Part shown: one piece after another, positions 33,797 to 43,755 of the stretch
Position numbering within the stretch: the first letter of the stretch is position 1
How the letters are laid out: every line of letters starts with the position of its first letter
Assembly (NCBI RefSeq): GCF_004331485.1
Contig: NZ_SJKD01000007.1
Location: 186,001-250,000, forward strand
Reading direction: 5' to 3'
DNA: 64,000 nt
Origin: Kribbella capetownensis
GTDB taxonomy: Bacteria > Actinomycetota > Actinomycetes > Propionibacteriales > Kribbellaceae
Translations under genes and position numbers: made by a program
The notes under the pieces: model-generated
Database searches by the model: none
What the model was told of the DNA's origin: nothing
What the model saw: the letters and a program-made list of their open reading frames with translations, nothing else

Positions 33797-34588
33797 GTGG
33801 GTGACGTCGCCGGCGGCGAGTGGGCGCGGGCCGTCTGCTGTGTCGACGATGAGGCGGCCGTCGGCGGCGAGGTCGCGGGCGGTGCCTTCGAGGTGGGTGC
33901 CGTCGGGGAGTTCGACGCGGACGGACCGGCCCAGGGTGGCGGAGAGCTCGTGGTACTCCGGGAGGATCGTGTCCGGGTCGCCGTCCGCGGCGACCCACGC
34001 CTGGTAGCGCGTGGACAGCTCACGCAGTACGGCGGCCAGGACGGTAGCGCGATCGGTCGTCGCGGCGCCCTCAAGGGCAAGGGATGTCGCGGCCGGATGG
34101 GGCTTCTCGGCCTCGCGCAGGGTCACGTTGAGGCCGATGCCGACCACAGCGGCCGGGCCTTCGACTCGCTCGAGCAGGATGCCCGCAAGCTTCCGGTCCT
34201 CGACCAGTACGTCGTTCGGCCACTTCACCAGCGCCGGGACCTCGCCAACCCGTCGCACGGCGGCGGTCACGGCCAACGACACCAGCAGACCCAGCCAAGG
34301 CCAGCGTGCCGGGCTCACACCCGTTGGGCGCAGCAGAGCCGACATCAGCACCGCGGACCGGGCCGGAGTGGTCCACGTGCGCCCCAGCCGCCCGCGACCG
34401 GACGACTGGTGCTCGGCAGCGACCACGAGCCCCTCAGCGGCCCCCGCACTCGCAGCCGCCGCGACAACAGCGTTCGTCGACTCCGTCTCAGCCAGTACGT
34501 CGATCTGCGTCCAGAACGAGCCGGGTCGTACCAGCCGCCCACTCAGAAAGCGCGCATCGAGGGGCGGCCGATCCAGGTCGCTGAACAT
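33782..34588 (-). CDS. birA: Biotin--[acetyl-CoA-carboxylase] ligase
   Basis: 268 residues, without an N-terminal HTH (class I). The active-site loop is SSGRGRLGRTWTTP (residues about 62-75, the GRGRxxRxW biotinyl-AMP loop), with KWPNDVLVEDRKLAGIL and VVGIGLNV after it; the C-terminal SH3-like domain ends at HLRAG. Attaches biotin to carboxylase carrier proteins. Its ATG overlaps the ppc stop, so it is the second gene of a ppc-birA operon. Confidence 0.94.
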   Translation of the reverse strand: MFSDLDRPPLDARFLSGRLVRPGSFWTQIDVLAETESTNAVVAAAASAGAAEGLVVAAEHQSSGRGRLGRTWTTPARSAVLMSALLRPTGVSPARWPWLGLLVSLAVTAAVRRVGEVPALVKWPNDVLVEDRKLAGILLERVEGPAAVVGIGLNVTLREAEKPHPAATSLALEGAATTDRATVLAAVLRELSTRYQAWVAADGDPDTILPEYHELSATLGRSVRVELPDGTHLEGTARDLAADGRLIVDTADGPRPLAAGDVTHLRAG

Positions 34589-37227
34589 CAGCCGGTGTTC
34601 TGCAGGCCGGCGGCGACGCCCGAGACGGTCAGCAACAGCAGCCGCCTGGTGCGGACGATCTGGCCCTCGTCGAGCGAGTCATCGGTCCGCAGCGTCCGGA
34701 GCGCCCGCAACTGCAGGTAGCTGAGGGCGTCGACGTACGGGTTCCGCAGCTCGACCGCTCGGCCCAGCACGCGGCGTCCCGCCAGCAGACGGTCCTGGTC
34801 GAGCACTCGTAGCACCCACTCCGTGGTCAGCTCGTGCTCGTCCAGCATCAGCTGGGTCAGGTCGGGCCGGTCGCCCAGCTCCAGGTAGCGGCCGAGGATG
34901 CGCCGGTCGGTCTTCGCCAGCGACATCTCCGCGTTCTCCAGCATCACCTGGAACAGCGGCCAGTTCTGGTTCGCATCCCGCAGTACGGCGACGTCCCCGA
35001 CGGCCGACAGCGCGGAGCCGAGGCCGTACCAACCCGGGGCGTTCACGCGCGCCTGCGACCAGGCGAACACCCACGGGATCGCTCGCAGGTCCTCCAGCGA
35101 CGACACCGCCACGCCGCGACGGGCCGGACGCGAGCCGAGAGGCAGCTGACCGAGCTCCTCCAACGGAGTCACCCGGCCGAACCAGTCCGCGAAGCCATCC
35201 GCCTTCACCAGCCGGTGGTACGTCGTACGCGCCGCCTCGTCGAGCGTCTTCTCCATCACGGCGAACCGGTCCGCCGCCACAGCCGCCCGCTCCTCGACAG
35301 CAGGCGTGGACGCGAGCAGCGTCGCCGCGGTCACCTGCTCGATGTGCCGCTGCGCGATCGGAGCGTTGCCGTAGCGAGCCGGGATCGCCTCACCCTGCTC
35401 GGTGAGCTTGAACCGGCCGGCCACCGATCCAGGAGCCTGCGCCAGTACGGCGCGGTTGGCCGGACCGCCGCCACGGCCGAGTGCACCACCACGACCGTGG
35501 AACAGCGTCAGCCGGATCGCGTTGCGCTGCGCCCATGCGGTGATCCGAGCCTGGGCGTCGTACAGCGCCAGCGTCGCCGACACCGGTCCGACGTCCTTGG
35601 CGGAGTCGGAGTACCCGAGCATGACCTCGAAGCGCCGGTCGTTGGCGGTGAGCCGGTGCCGGACCCGGGTCAGCTGGATCGCGTTGTCCAGCACCTCCAC
35701 CGAGTTCTGCAGGTCCTCACCGGTCTCGAACAGCGGTACGACGTCCAGCTCGATCGGGCGACCGTCCATCGCGGCGTCCGCAAGCTCGTAGACCGCTGCG
35801 AGGTCACCGGCGTTCCGGGTGAACGAGACGACGTACCGGCGGCAGGCCTCGGGGCCGAAGCGCTGCTGGATCTGACCGATCACCCGCAGCGTCGCCAGCA
35901 CCTCCTCGGTCTGGTCGGACAGCTCGCCGCCACCCAGCACCTCCTCCAGGGCCTTGGTGTGGACCGACGAGTGCTGACGAACCTCCAGCTCGGCCAGGTG
36001 GAAGCCGAACGACGTCACCTGCCAGATCAGTTGCTGCAGATCGCCGTACGCCTGCCGCGGGGCGCCCGCGGTGACCAGCGAGTCCTGCAGCACCTTGAGC
36101 TCGTGCTGGAAGTCGGACGCCCGCGGGTAGCCGAAGTCCGCGTCGCGAGCGCGGGTCGCGGCCAGTCGGCGCGCAGCGAGAAGCAGAAGCTGCCGGTGAG
36201 GCTCGGCAGGTGAGCGCGTCTCGATGTCCGCGATCAGATCGGGGTTGACCGCCCGCGCGTCCTCCAGGATGCGGCGGACCGGAGCGGACGGCGGCGTGGT
36301 CGCTGCGTCGAGCGTCAGGGCCCGGCCGAGCTCGTCCGTGGCCTGCTCGAGCGCCCGAAGCACGTGGTCGGCCTGGATCTGCATCGCCTCGCGGGTGATC
36401 GCGGCGGTGACGTTCGGGTTGCCGTCGCGGTCGCCGCCGATCCACGAGCCGAGCCGGACGAACGGCGCGACCACCGGCGGTCTGGTCCCGGCCGAGTCGC
36501 CGGCCAGCGCGTCGTCGAGGCGGCGGTAGACGTTGCCCACGACATCGAACAGCGTCTCCTCGAACACCGCCATCGCGGACCGCACCTCGTCCAGCGGCGA
36601 CGGCCGGCTGGTGCGCAGTTGCGACGTACGCCAGAGGATGTCGACCTGCTCGATCAGGCGACGCCGGTTCTCGGCCAGTTCGCTGTCGCCGGCGCGCGGG
36701 TCGCTCCGCTCCTCCAGCAACGACGAGATGCGCCGGATCGTCGCCAGTACGGCGCGGCGGCGGGCCTCGGTCGGGTGCGCGGTCAGCACCGGGCGGAACT
36801 CCAACCCGTTCAGCAACGCGCGGGCCTGCTGCTCACCGCTGTCCCGGGAGATCTGCTCCACTGCCTGGGCCAGCTCGGACACCGCCGGCCTGTCACTCGC
36901 GCGGTCGCGCTCGCGCAGGACGCGAGCCCGGTGCAGCTCCTCGCTCAGGTTGGTGAGGTGGAAGTAGCAGGTGAAGGCCCGCGCCACGTCCTCGGCCCGC
37001 TCGTGTGGCCAGGAGGCCACCAGCTGCTCGGCCGCGGCGCCGTCGCCGGCGATGGTGAGTTCGCGCAGCTTCTCCACGTCGTCGAGCAGCGGCTGCCCGG
37101 CGTACTCGACGAGAACACGTCCGAGCAGTTCGCCGAGCAGCCGTACGTCGGCACGCAGCTCCTCGGGGACTTCGAAACGTGCGCGGGTACGGGTGCGCGC
37201 GGTTGCCTGACTACCGGTCTCGGTCAC
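34588..37227 (-). CDS. ppc: Phosphoenolpyruvate carboxylase
   Basis: 879 residues from GTG 37227; a start at 37254 would add nine residues. Active-site motifs are VLTAHPTEARRR (catalytic His about residue 151), GSWIGGDRDGNPNV, GYSDSAKDVG (Lys), FHGRGGALGRGGGP and QGEAIPARYG, and the end is GVAAGLQNTG as in the family. Carboxylates PEP to oxaloacetate, refilling the TCA cycle. Biotin is not its cofactor, so coupling with birA is a matter of location. Confidence 0.96.
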   Translation of the reverse strand: MTETGSQATARTRTRARFEVPEELRADVRLLGELLGRVLVEYAGQPLLDDVEKLRELTIAGDGAAAEQLVASWPHERAEDVARAFTCYFHLTNLSEELHRARVLRERDRASDRPAVSELAQAVEQISRDSGEQQARALLNGLEFRPVLTAHPTEARRRAVLATIRRISSLLEERSDPRAGDSELAENRRRLIEQVDILWRTSQLRTSRPSPLDEVRSAMAVFEETLFDVVGNVYRRLDDALAGDSAGTRPPVVAPFVRLGSWIGGDRDGNPNVTAAITREAMQIQADHVLRALEQATDELGRALTLDAATTPPSAPVRRILEDARAVNPDLIADIETRSPAEPHRQLLLLAARRLAATRARDADFGYPRASDFQHELKVLQDSLVTAGAPRQAYGDLQQLIWQVTSFGFHLAELEVRQHSSVHTKALEEVLGGGELSDQTEEVLATLRVIGQIQQRFGPEACRRYVVSFTRNAGDLAAVYELADAAMDGRPIELDVVPLFETGEDLQNSVEVLDNAIQLTRVRHRLTANDRRFEVMLGYSDSAKDVGPVSATLALYDAQARITAWAQRNAIRLTLFHGRGGALGRGGGPANRAVLAQAPGSVAGRFKLTEQGEAIPARYGNAPIAQRHIEQVTAATLLASTPAVEERAAVAADRFAVMEKTLDEAARTTYHRLVKADGFADWFGRVTPLEELGQLPLGSRPARRGVAVSSLEDLRAIPWVFAWSQARVNAPGWYGLGSALSAVGDVAVLRDANQNWPLFQVMLENAEMSLAKTDRRILGRYLELGDRPDLTQLMLDEHELTTEWVLRVLDQDRLLAGRRVLGRAVELRNPYVDALSYLQLRALRTLRTDDSLDEGQIVRTRRLLLLTVSGVAAGLQNTG

Positions 37228-37325
37228 GTTCGCCCACCCTATCGGCGGGCGCACGTCGGCGCCGCTCAGTCCAACAGCTGGAAGCCGATCGTGACCGACT
37301 GCTCAGCTACTTCACAGTAAGAGGA

Positions 37326-37964
37326 TCAGACGTTACCGAAGCCGCCGCCGACGACCTGGGAGACCACCGTGGCCAGCTCGACCGGGGTCCGGTCGGTGCC
37401 GTCGACCACGAGCATCCGGGCGCAGGACTCGGTCATCGAGGCGAGCAGCTCGGCCAGGACGGGCAGGTTCGCATCCGGGTCGGTGACGCCTGGCAACGAC
37501 TTCAGCAGGGTCAGCCGTAGGCCTTCGACCAGGAACGCCCGGGCAGCCCGGACTCGCTCCGACACCGCCGGGGCAGCGCCGTACTGGGCTCCGAAGACGA
37601 TGCGCCAGGACTGCGGGTTCTTGGCGGCGGTGGTGAGGAAGCCGGTCAGGCCGTCGAGCACTTGCTCCTCAGGGGTGCCGATGCTCGGATCGGCCGGCAG
37701 TGCGCTGACGATCGAGATGACGAGGTGCTGCTCCTCGCGGGCGAGCAGGGCCAGCAGCAGTTCGTCGCGGTTGGCGAAGCAGTCGTAGACGACCGGCTTG
37801 GTCACACCGGCGGCATCCGCGACAGACTGCATCGTGGTCCCGGCGTAACCGTTCGCGGAGAACACCTCGAGGGCCGCGTCCAGGAGCATCGGGCGCCGCC
37901 GCTCCGGGCCCAGATGGGCCGCCCGCCGGCGTTTTTCCGTATCCCCTGATGTGTCCCCAACCAC
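37326..37964 (-). CDS. TetR family regulator
   Basis: 212 residues. HTH at about 25-72: LLDAALEVFSANGYAGTTMQ, SVADAAGVTKPVVYDCFANR. The C-terminal domain has LASMTESCARMLVVDG in the dimer helix. Divergent from the SCP2 gene across 88 bases with two CCTAC-N6-GTAGG sites, one of which lies nine bases from its own start, so autorepression and control of the neighbour are likely. Ligand unknown, plausibly a lipid. Confidence 0.9.
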   Translation of the reverse strand: MVGDTSGDTEKRRRAAHLGPERRRPMLLDAALEVFSANGYAGTTMQSVADAAGVTKPVVYDCFANRDELLLALLAREEQHLVISIVSALPADPSIGTPEEQVLDGLTGFLTTAAKNPQSWRIVFGAQYGAAPAVSERVRAARAFLVEGLRLTLLKSLPGVTDPDANLPVLAELLASMTESCARMLVVDGTDRTPVELATVVSQVVGGGFGNV

Positions 37965-37972
37965 TTGACAAA

Positions 37973-38009
37973 CCTACAGCATCGTAGGAAATTCCTACAG
38001 TCTGGTAGG
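37973..38009. promoter_or_regulatory. Paired CCTAC-N6-GTAGG operators
   Basis: CCTAC 37973-37977 with GTAGG 37984-37988, and CCTAC 37994-37998 with GTAGG 38005-38009, both with six-base spacers and centres 21 bases (two helical turns) apart. The inner halves also form the palindrome GTAGGAAATTCCTAC. A TTGACA at 37965-37970 could be the -35 element for the rightward gene. Confidence 0.75.
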
Positions 38010-38052
38010 AACTACCGGACAGGTCTGGCGAGAACTGCCGCGGGGGTGGTCG

Positions 38053-38535
38053 ATGGCCGAGCGAGGCAGTGCCGGCTGGCTCGAGTCCGAGGGCCTCACC
38101 GCCCTGGACGCGAGTGAGCTGGCCCGGCTGGTCGACCGGACCTCGGAGCGGGAGCTTCGGCATCGGCTCATCGGGGGTGTGCGAGAGATCGCGTTGCGCG
38201 AGATCTTTCGCCGGATGCCGGAGTATCTCCGCCCCGCCCGGGCCGCCGGGTTCGATGCGATCGTCGCGTGGCAGATCACGGGGGCCGGCGGCGACGGTCG
38301 TCCCGACGGCGTGGACGTGTACTGGATCCGGGTCAGCGACGGCCGCTGCCGGCTGCTGTCCGAGCCGCCCGAGGCCGCCGACATCTCGATCCGGACCGAC
38401 CCGGCCACCCTGCTGCGGGTTGTCACCGGCAACGAAGACCCGGTCCTGGCCGTGCTCAAGCAACGCCTCTCGGTCCGCGGTGACCTGGCGCTGGCGGCCC
38501 GGCTGACCAAGATCTTCGCCGTCGGCCCGGCCTGA
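38053..38535 (+). CDS. SCP2 sterol-binding domain protein
   Basis: 160 residues. After an N-terminal helical region, the SCP2-like fold spans about 60-155: AIVAWQITGAGGDGRPDGVD, VYWIRVSDGRCRL, ADISIRTDPATLLRVVTGNE, DLALAARLTKIF. This order is typical of actinobacterial alkyl sulfatase C-terminal/SCP2 proteins that bind lipids. Divergent from, and probably controlled by, the TetR gene next door. Confidence 0.85.
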   Translation: MAERGSAGWLESEGLTALDASELARLVDRTSERELRHRLIGGVREIALREIFRRMPEYLRPARAAGFDAIVAWQITGAGGDGRPDGVDVYWIRVSDGRCRLLSEPPEAADISIRTDPATLLRVVTGNEDPVLAVLKQRLSVRGDLALAARLTKIFAVGPA

Positions 38536-38608
38536 GTACGGCGTACCCGGCAGCGTTGCGGCCGACGTCACAACACGTCACGGCGCGCTGCCGTTAGGCT
38601 GCCCGATT

Positions 38609-40182
<1,574 letters not shown>

Positions 40183-40186
<4 letters not shown>

Positions 40187-40383
40187 CCGGCCTGGAAGTA
40201 GTCAGAGGCAATCCGACGCCGGAGGAGCTCGCGGCTCTGGTGGCTGTGATCGCGGCGCGCTCCACGGCGGCCGCCGTACCGGCTGAACCGGGTCGCGCGT
40301 CGGACTGGGCGGCGTACTGGCGCCACGCCCGCCGTCCGCTTCACCCCGGCCCGGGTCGTTGGCGCGCGTCCGCTCATCCGTGA
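40183..40383 (+). CDS. accE: Acyl-CoA carboxylase epsilon subunit
   Basis: 66 residues. LEVVRGNPTPEELAALVAVI is the family opening; the rest (SDWAAYWRHARRPLHPGPGR) is the usual W-containing tail. The epsilon subunit stabilises the alpha-beta complex in actinobacteria. GTG start overlaps the accD stop. Confidence 0.93.
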
Positions 40384-40393
40384 CACTGAGGGC

Positions 40394-40753
40394 ATGGCCA
40401 GATACGAGGTCAACCCTGAAGCCGTCGAGTACGCGCGGAAGCTGATCGACGGACGGCAGTACGTGCTGGACAGTGACTGGGGTGAGGTGCAGCCGCGGGC
40501 GGACGACCAGAACGCCTTCCTCGACAAGCACAGCTGGGACGAGTACGGCGCCTGGCACCTCGGCCTGACCGATGGCGCGGGTGCCGAGACCAAGGCGCGG
40601 TACGCCTTCGTCATGGGCGACTTCCGGCGCATCCATCGGACCGGCCTGATCGCCTGCGTCTACCGCGCCTCGGAGTGGCGCCACAAGGCAGTCGAACTGG
40701 CCGCCCACGACCTTCTCCAGGAACTGGACGCGAAGGCCGGCCTGAAGGCTTAG
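40394..40753 (+). CDS. Conserved hypothetical protein
   Basis: 119 residues, soluble. RYEVNPEAVEYARKLIDGRQ, then DSDWGEVQPRADDQNAFLD, YGAWHLGLT and KARYAFVMGDFRRIHRTGLI. The sequence is regular and full of aromatic residues, with a short helix at the end (AAHDLLQELDAKAGL). I recognise it as a protein commonly found in actinobacteria without a known role. Starts 10 bases after accE. Confidence 0.8.
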   Translation: MARYEVNPEAVEYARKLIDGRQYVLDSDWGEVQPRADDQNAFLDKHSWDEYGAWHLGLTDGAGAETKARYAFVMGDFRRIHRTGLIACVYRASEWRHKAVELAAHDLLQELDAKAGLKA

Positions 40754-41970
40754 GTACGCCGGAAGCGGACCAGGGGGTAGATCGGGGTCTGGTCGGTGTT
40801 GCGGGGTGGGCCGGGGAAGGTGGTCGCGCCGTCGAGGGTCAGTCCGTGGTGGGCTGCTCGGGCGACCAGGTGGGTGATGGCGTCCTGGGCGCGGGTGTCG
40901 TTGGGACCTCGGCCGTCGGCGTAGCGGCCGGCGTCGGACTTGTCGGTGGTGGTGACGAAGACGCCGTCGGGGCGCAGGACTCGCGCGATCTCGGCGAGTG
41001 CGGCGTCGCTGTCCTCCAGCAGGTGCAGAAACCAGACGGCAACCACCGCATCACAACGCCTGTCGGCGATCGGAAGCTTGGCGGCGTCGGCCGCGGCAAC
41101 ATGCCCAGGCAACCGAACCCGCGCCCGCCGAAGCATCGCACTCGACAGGTCGACGCCGTGCACCAAGTTGCCCAGAGCAACAAGCTCTGCACCGACGATC
41201 CCAGTACCTACGGCCAGTTCCAGCACCCTCCCGCCCTTCGGCAGGAGCGAGTGGACAGCGAGGGCCGCCGCCTTGGCACGTTCTGCGCCGCCTCGGGTGT
41301 CGTCGTAGCGGGCTGCTTCGGATTCGTCGTAGGCGAAGGGGGTGGCGGATCGCCAGAGCGCCGGCCAGGAGATGCCTACCTCGGCGAGCATGCGGCGAAG
41401 CAGCGGGAGCGAGACACCGACGACGTTGTGGTAGTCGCCCTGGATGCCGGTGACGAACGGGCCGCCGAGACCGTCGACCGTGAACGACCCCGCAACCACC
41501 AGCGGTTCCCCGGTGGCGACGTACGCGTCGATCTCCTCGTCGGTCAGGTCGGCGAAGTACACCTCGGTCGACTCCAGCTCCCGCAGTTCCTGCTTGGAGT
41601 TCGTGTCGATCAGGCAGTGCCCGGTGTGCAGTACGCCGCTCCGCCCGCGCATCGACCGCAGTCGTTCCCGTGCGACTTCCGGCGTACCGGGCTTGCCGTA
41701 CGGCTCACCGTCGAGCTCCAGCACCGAGTCGCAGCCGAGCACGGTCGCGTGCTCGGTCAGGCTCGCCACGACCGCTCGCGCCTTCAGCGTCGCCAGCAGC
41801 CGGGCGAGCTCACCCGGGCTCTCCGCGGTGATGTGGTCCTCGTCGACACCGGAGACGATCACCTCCGGCTCGACCCCGGCGCCACGCAACGTCTTCAGCC
41901 GCGCCGGCGACGCCGACGCGAGCACGAACCGCACGTTCACAGCTGAGTCGTTCACCGCTGGGTCGCTCAC
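40750..41970 (-). CDS. Maf nucleotide pyrophosphatase fused to a SAM-dependent methyltransferase
   Basis: 406 residues from GTG 41970, whose GTGA overlaps the stop of the DUF885 gene. Residues 12-200 are a complete Maf domain: FVLASASPARLKTLRGAGVE, GCDSVLELDGEPYGKPGTPE, SGVLHTGHCLID, and PFVTGIQGDYHNVVGVSLPL. After about residue 215 comes a class I methyltransferase: VLELAVGTGIVGAELVALG (SAM loop), LVHGVDLSSAMLRRAR, RCDAVVAVWFLHLLEDSDAA, IARVLRPDGVFVTTT. Maf proteins hydrolyse noncanonical dNTPs/NTPs. The methyltransferase substrate is unknown. Confidence 0.9.
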   Translation of the reverse strand: MSDPAVNDSAVNVRFVLASASPARLKTLRGAGVEPEVIVSGVDEDHITAESPGELARLLATLKARAVVASLTEHATVLGCDSVLELDGEPYGKPGTPEVARERLRSMRGRSGVLHTGHCLIDTNSKQELRELESTEVYFADLTDEEIDAYVATGEPLVVAGSFTVDGLGGPFVTGIQGDYHNVVGVSLPLLRRMLAEVGISWPALWRSATPFAYDESEAARYDDTRGGAERAKAAALAVHSLLPKGGRVLELAVGTGIVGAELVALGNLVHGVDLSSAMLRRARVRLPGHVAAADAAKLPIADRRCDAVVAVWFLHLLEDSDAALAEIARVLRPDGVFVTTTDKSDAGRYADGRGPNDTRAQDAITHLVARAAHHGLTLDGATTFPGPPRNTDQTPIYPLVRFRRT

Positions 41971-43658
41971 AGCTTGGCGAGCGCCCGGCGCAGCGGGTCC
42001 AGTCCGATCGAGCCCAGGTTCAGCGCGTCGGAGTGGAACGACCGCAGGTCGAACACGGCCCCCTTGCGCTGCTTGGCCTCCTCCCGCGCCTGCAGCCAGA
42101 TCCGCTCGCCCACCTTGTACGACGGCGCCTGTCCCGGCCAGCCGAGGTAGCGGTTCAGCTCGGCCCGCAGGAACTCGCTCTCCATCCGGCAGTGCGCCCG
42201 CAGGAACTCGAACCCGAGCTCGGCGTTCCACCGCTCGCCCGGCCGCCAGCCGAACGGGTTGTCGCGCGGGATCTCCAGCTCCAGGTGCATGCCGATGTCG
42301 ATGATCACCCGGGCCGCGCGGAAGCCCTGCGCGTCGAGCATGCCGAAGCGGGCACCCGGATCCTCGAGGTAGCCCAGCTCCTCCATCAGGCGTTCGGCGT
42401 ACAGGGCCCAGCCCTCGCCGTGGCCCGACACCCAGCAGTCGAGCCGCTGCCACCGGTTGAGCAGGTCGGTGCGCAGCATGGTCTGCGCGCACTGGAGGTG
42501 ATGCCCGGGCACGCCCTCGTGGTAGACCGTGGTGACCTCGCGCCAGGTGGCGAAGTCCTCGATGCCGGCTGGAACCGCCCACCACATCCGGCCCGGCCGC
42601 GTGGTCAGGTCCTCGCTCGGCTGCGTGTAGTAGATCGAGCCGTCCGAGGTCGGCGCGATCATGCACTCGAGCGTGCGGATCTCGTCCGGGATGTCGAAGT
42701 GCGTCGCGCCCAGCTCGGCCACGGCCGCGTTGGACATCTCCTGCATCCAGTCGCGGAAGGCTTCCTTGCCGTGGATCTTGCGGCCCGGGTCGTTGTCGAG
42801 CACGGAGGCGGCCGCCTCGATGCTGCGGTCGCCGCCGTTCAGGCCGGCCGCGATCGCCTGCATGTCCGCCTCGATCCGGGCCAGCTCCTGCCAGCCCCAC
42901 GCGTACGTCTCCTCGAAGTCGATCGCGGCACCGAGGAAGCTGCGCGAGGCCAGCTCGTACACCTCCCGGCCGCACGCGTCCCGCTGCGGTGCACGCGGCG
43001 CGATCTCCGAAGTCAGCCAGGCGCCGAACTGCTCGTAGGCCTTCCGCGCCGAAGCGGACGCGGCCTCGACCTCCGACTTGACCGCGCCGTCGGGTGCCTG
43101 CGCGGCCAGGCCGGCGAAGAAGTCGTCGCCTTCGGCACCGGTCCAGCTGGCGATCCGGGCGGCCAGGTCGTTCACCTGACGCAGCGCCGACACACGTCCG
43201 AGCCCAGCCTGCTCCAGCAACGTCTCGCGGTACCCGTCCAGCGCCGTACCGACCTGGTTGAGCCGGATCGCGACGGTCTCCCAGTCCTGCTCGGTCGCGG
43301 TCGGCATCAGGTCGAACACCGAGCGGATCTCGGACGGGACCGAGGCGATCGCGTTCAGCTGATGCTGCGGGACGCCGGCGCGGTACCGCTCCAGCTCCAG
43401 TCCGAGCCGCTCGAGGAACGCGTCCTTGGCGACCTCCTCGCGCGGGCTGCTGGTCGCGGTGGCCTCGGCCTCGGCGACGGTCCGCTGCGTCAGTTCGGTC
43501 AGCGCCCCGAAACCGGACGGCGTGTAGTCCGGCAACTCGTGGTCGTGGCCGGTGATGCCCAGGTAGGTCGCGGAGATCGGCTGCAGGACGACGTACTGCT
43601 CCAGATACCGCTCGGAGAGCTGGTCGATCGGGCTGTCCGGTGTGGTGGCTTCGCTCAC
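41967..43658 (-). CDS. DUF885 family peptidase
   Basis: 563 residues from GTG 43658 (VSEATTPDSP); a longer frame to 43730 overlaps the promoter region of the divergent gene. The zinc-peptidase-like motif YHEGVPGHHLQ (HExxH variant, about residue 378) is present, followed by GHGEGWALYAERLMEELGYL with the third ligand Glu region. Family members are predicted metal-dependent carboxypeptidases. No signal peptide, so cytoplasmic. Translationally coupled to the Maf-methyltransferase gene. Confidence 0.88.
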   Translation of the reverse strand: MSEATTPDSPIDQLSERYLEQYVVLQPISATYLGITGHDHELPDYTPSGFGALTELTQRTVAEAEATATSSPREEVAKDAFLERLGLELERYRAGVPQHQLNAIASVPSEIRSVFDLMPTATEQDWETVAIRLNQVGTALDGYRETLLEQAGLGRVSALRQVNDLAARIASWTGAEGDDFFAGLAAQAPDGAVKSEVEAASASARKAYEQFGAWLTSEIAPRAPQRDACGREVYELASRSFLGAAIDFEETYAWGWQELARIEADMQAIAAGLNGGDRSIEAAASVLDNDPGRKIHGKEAFRDWMQEMSNAAVAELGATHFDIPDEIRTLECMIAPTSDGSIYYTQPSEDLTTRPGRMWWAVPAGIEDFATWREVTTVYHEGVPGHHLQCAQTMLRTDLLNRWQRLDCWVSGHGEGWALYAERLMEELGYLEDPGARFGMLDAQGFRAARVIIDIGMHLELEIPRDNPFGWRPGERWNAELGFEFLRAHCRMESEFLRAELNRYLGWPGQAPSYKVGERIWLQAREEAKQRKGAVFDLRSFHSDALNLGSIGLDPLRRALAKL

Positions 43659-43755
43659 CTGGCCGACCCTACCCGCAGCTGAGCTCGGAGCTGACCTGAT
43701 ATTCCCGGTACTGTGGCGACCGCTATCCATGGCTCTCCGGCGAAAGGAACTAGGG

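Noticed and set aside
42033..43682. 549-codon rightward frame opposite the DUF885 gene
   Set aside because: Shadow frame; the minus strand has the HEGVPGHH motif and regular composition.
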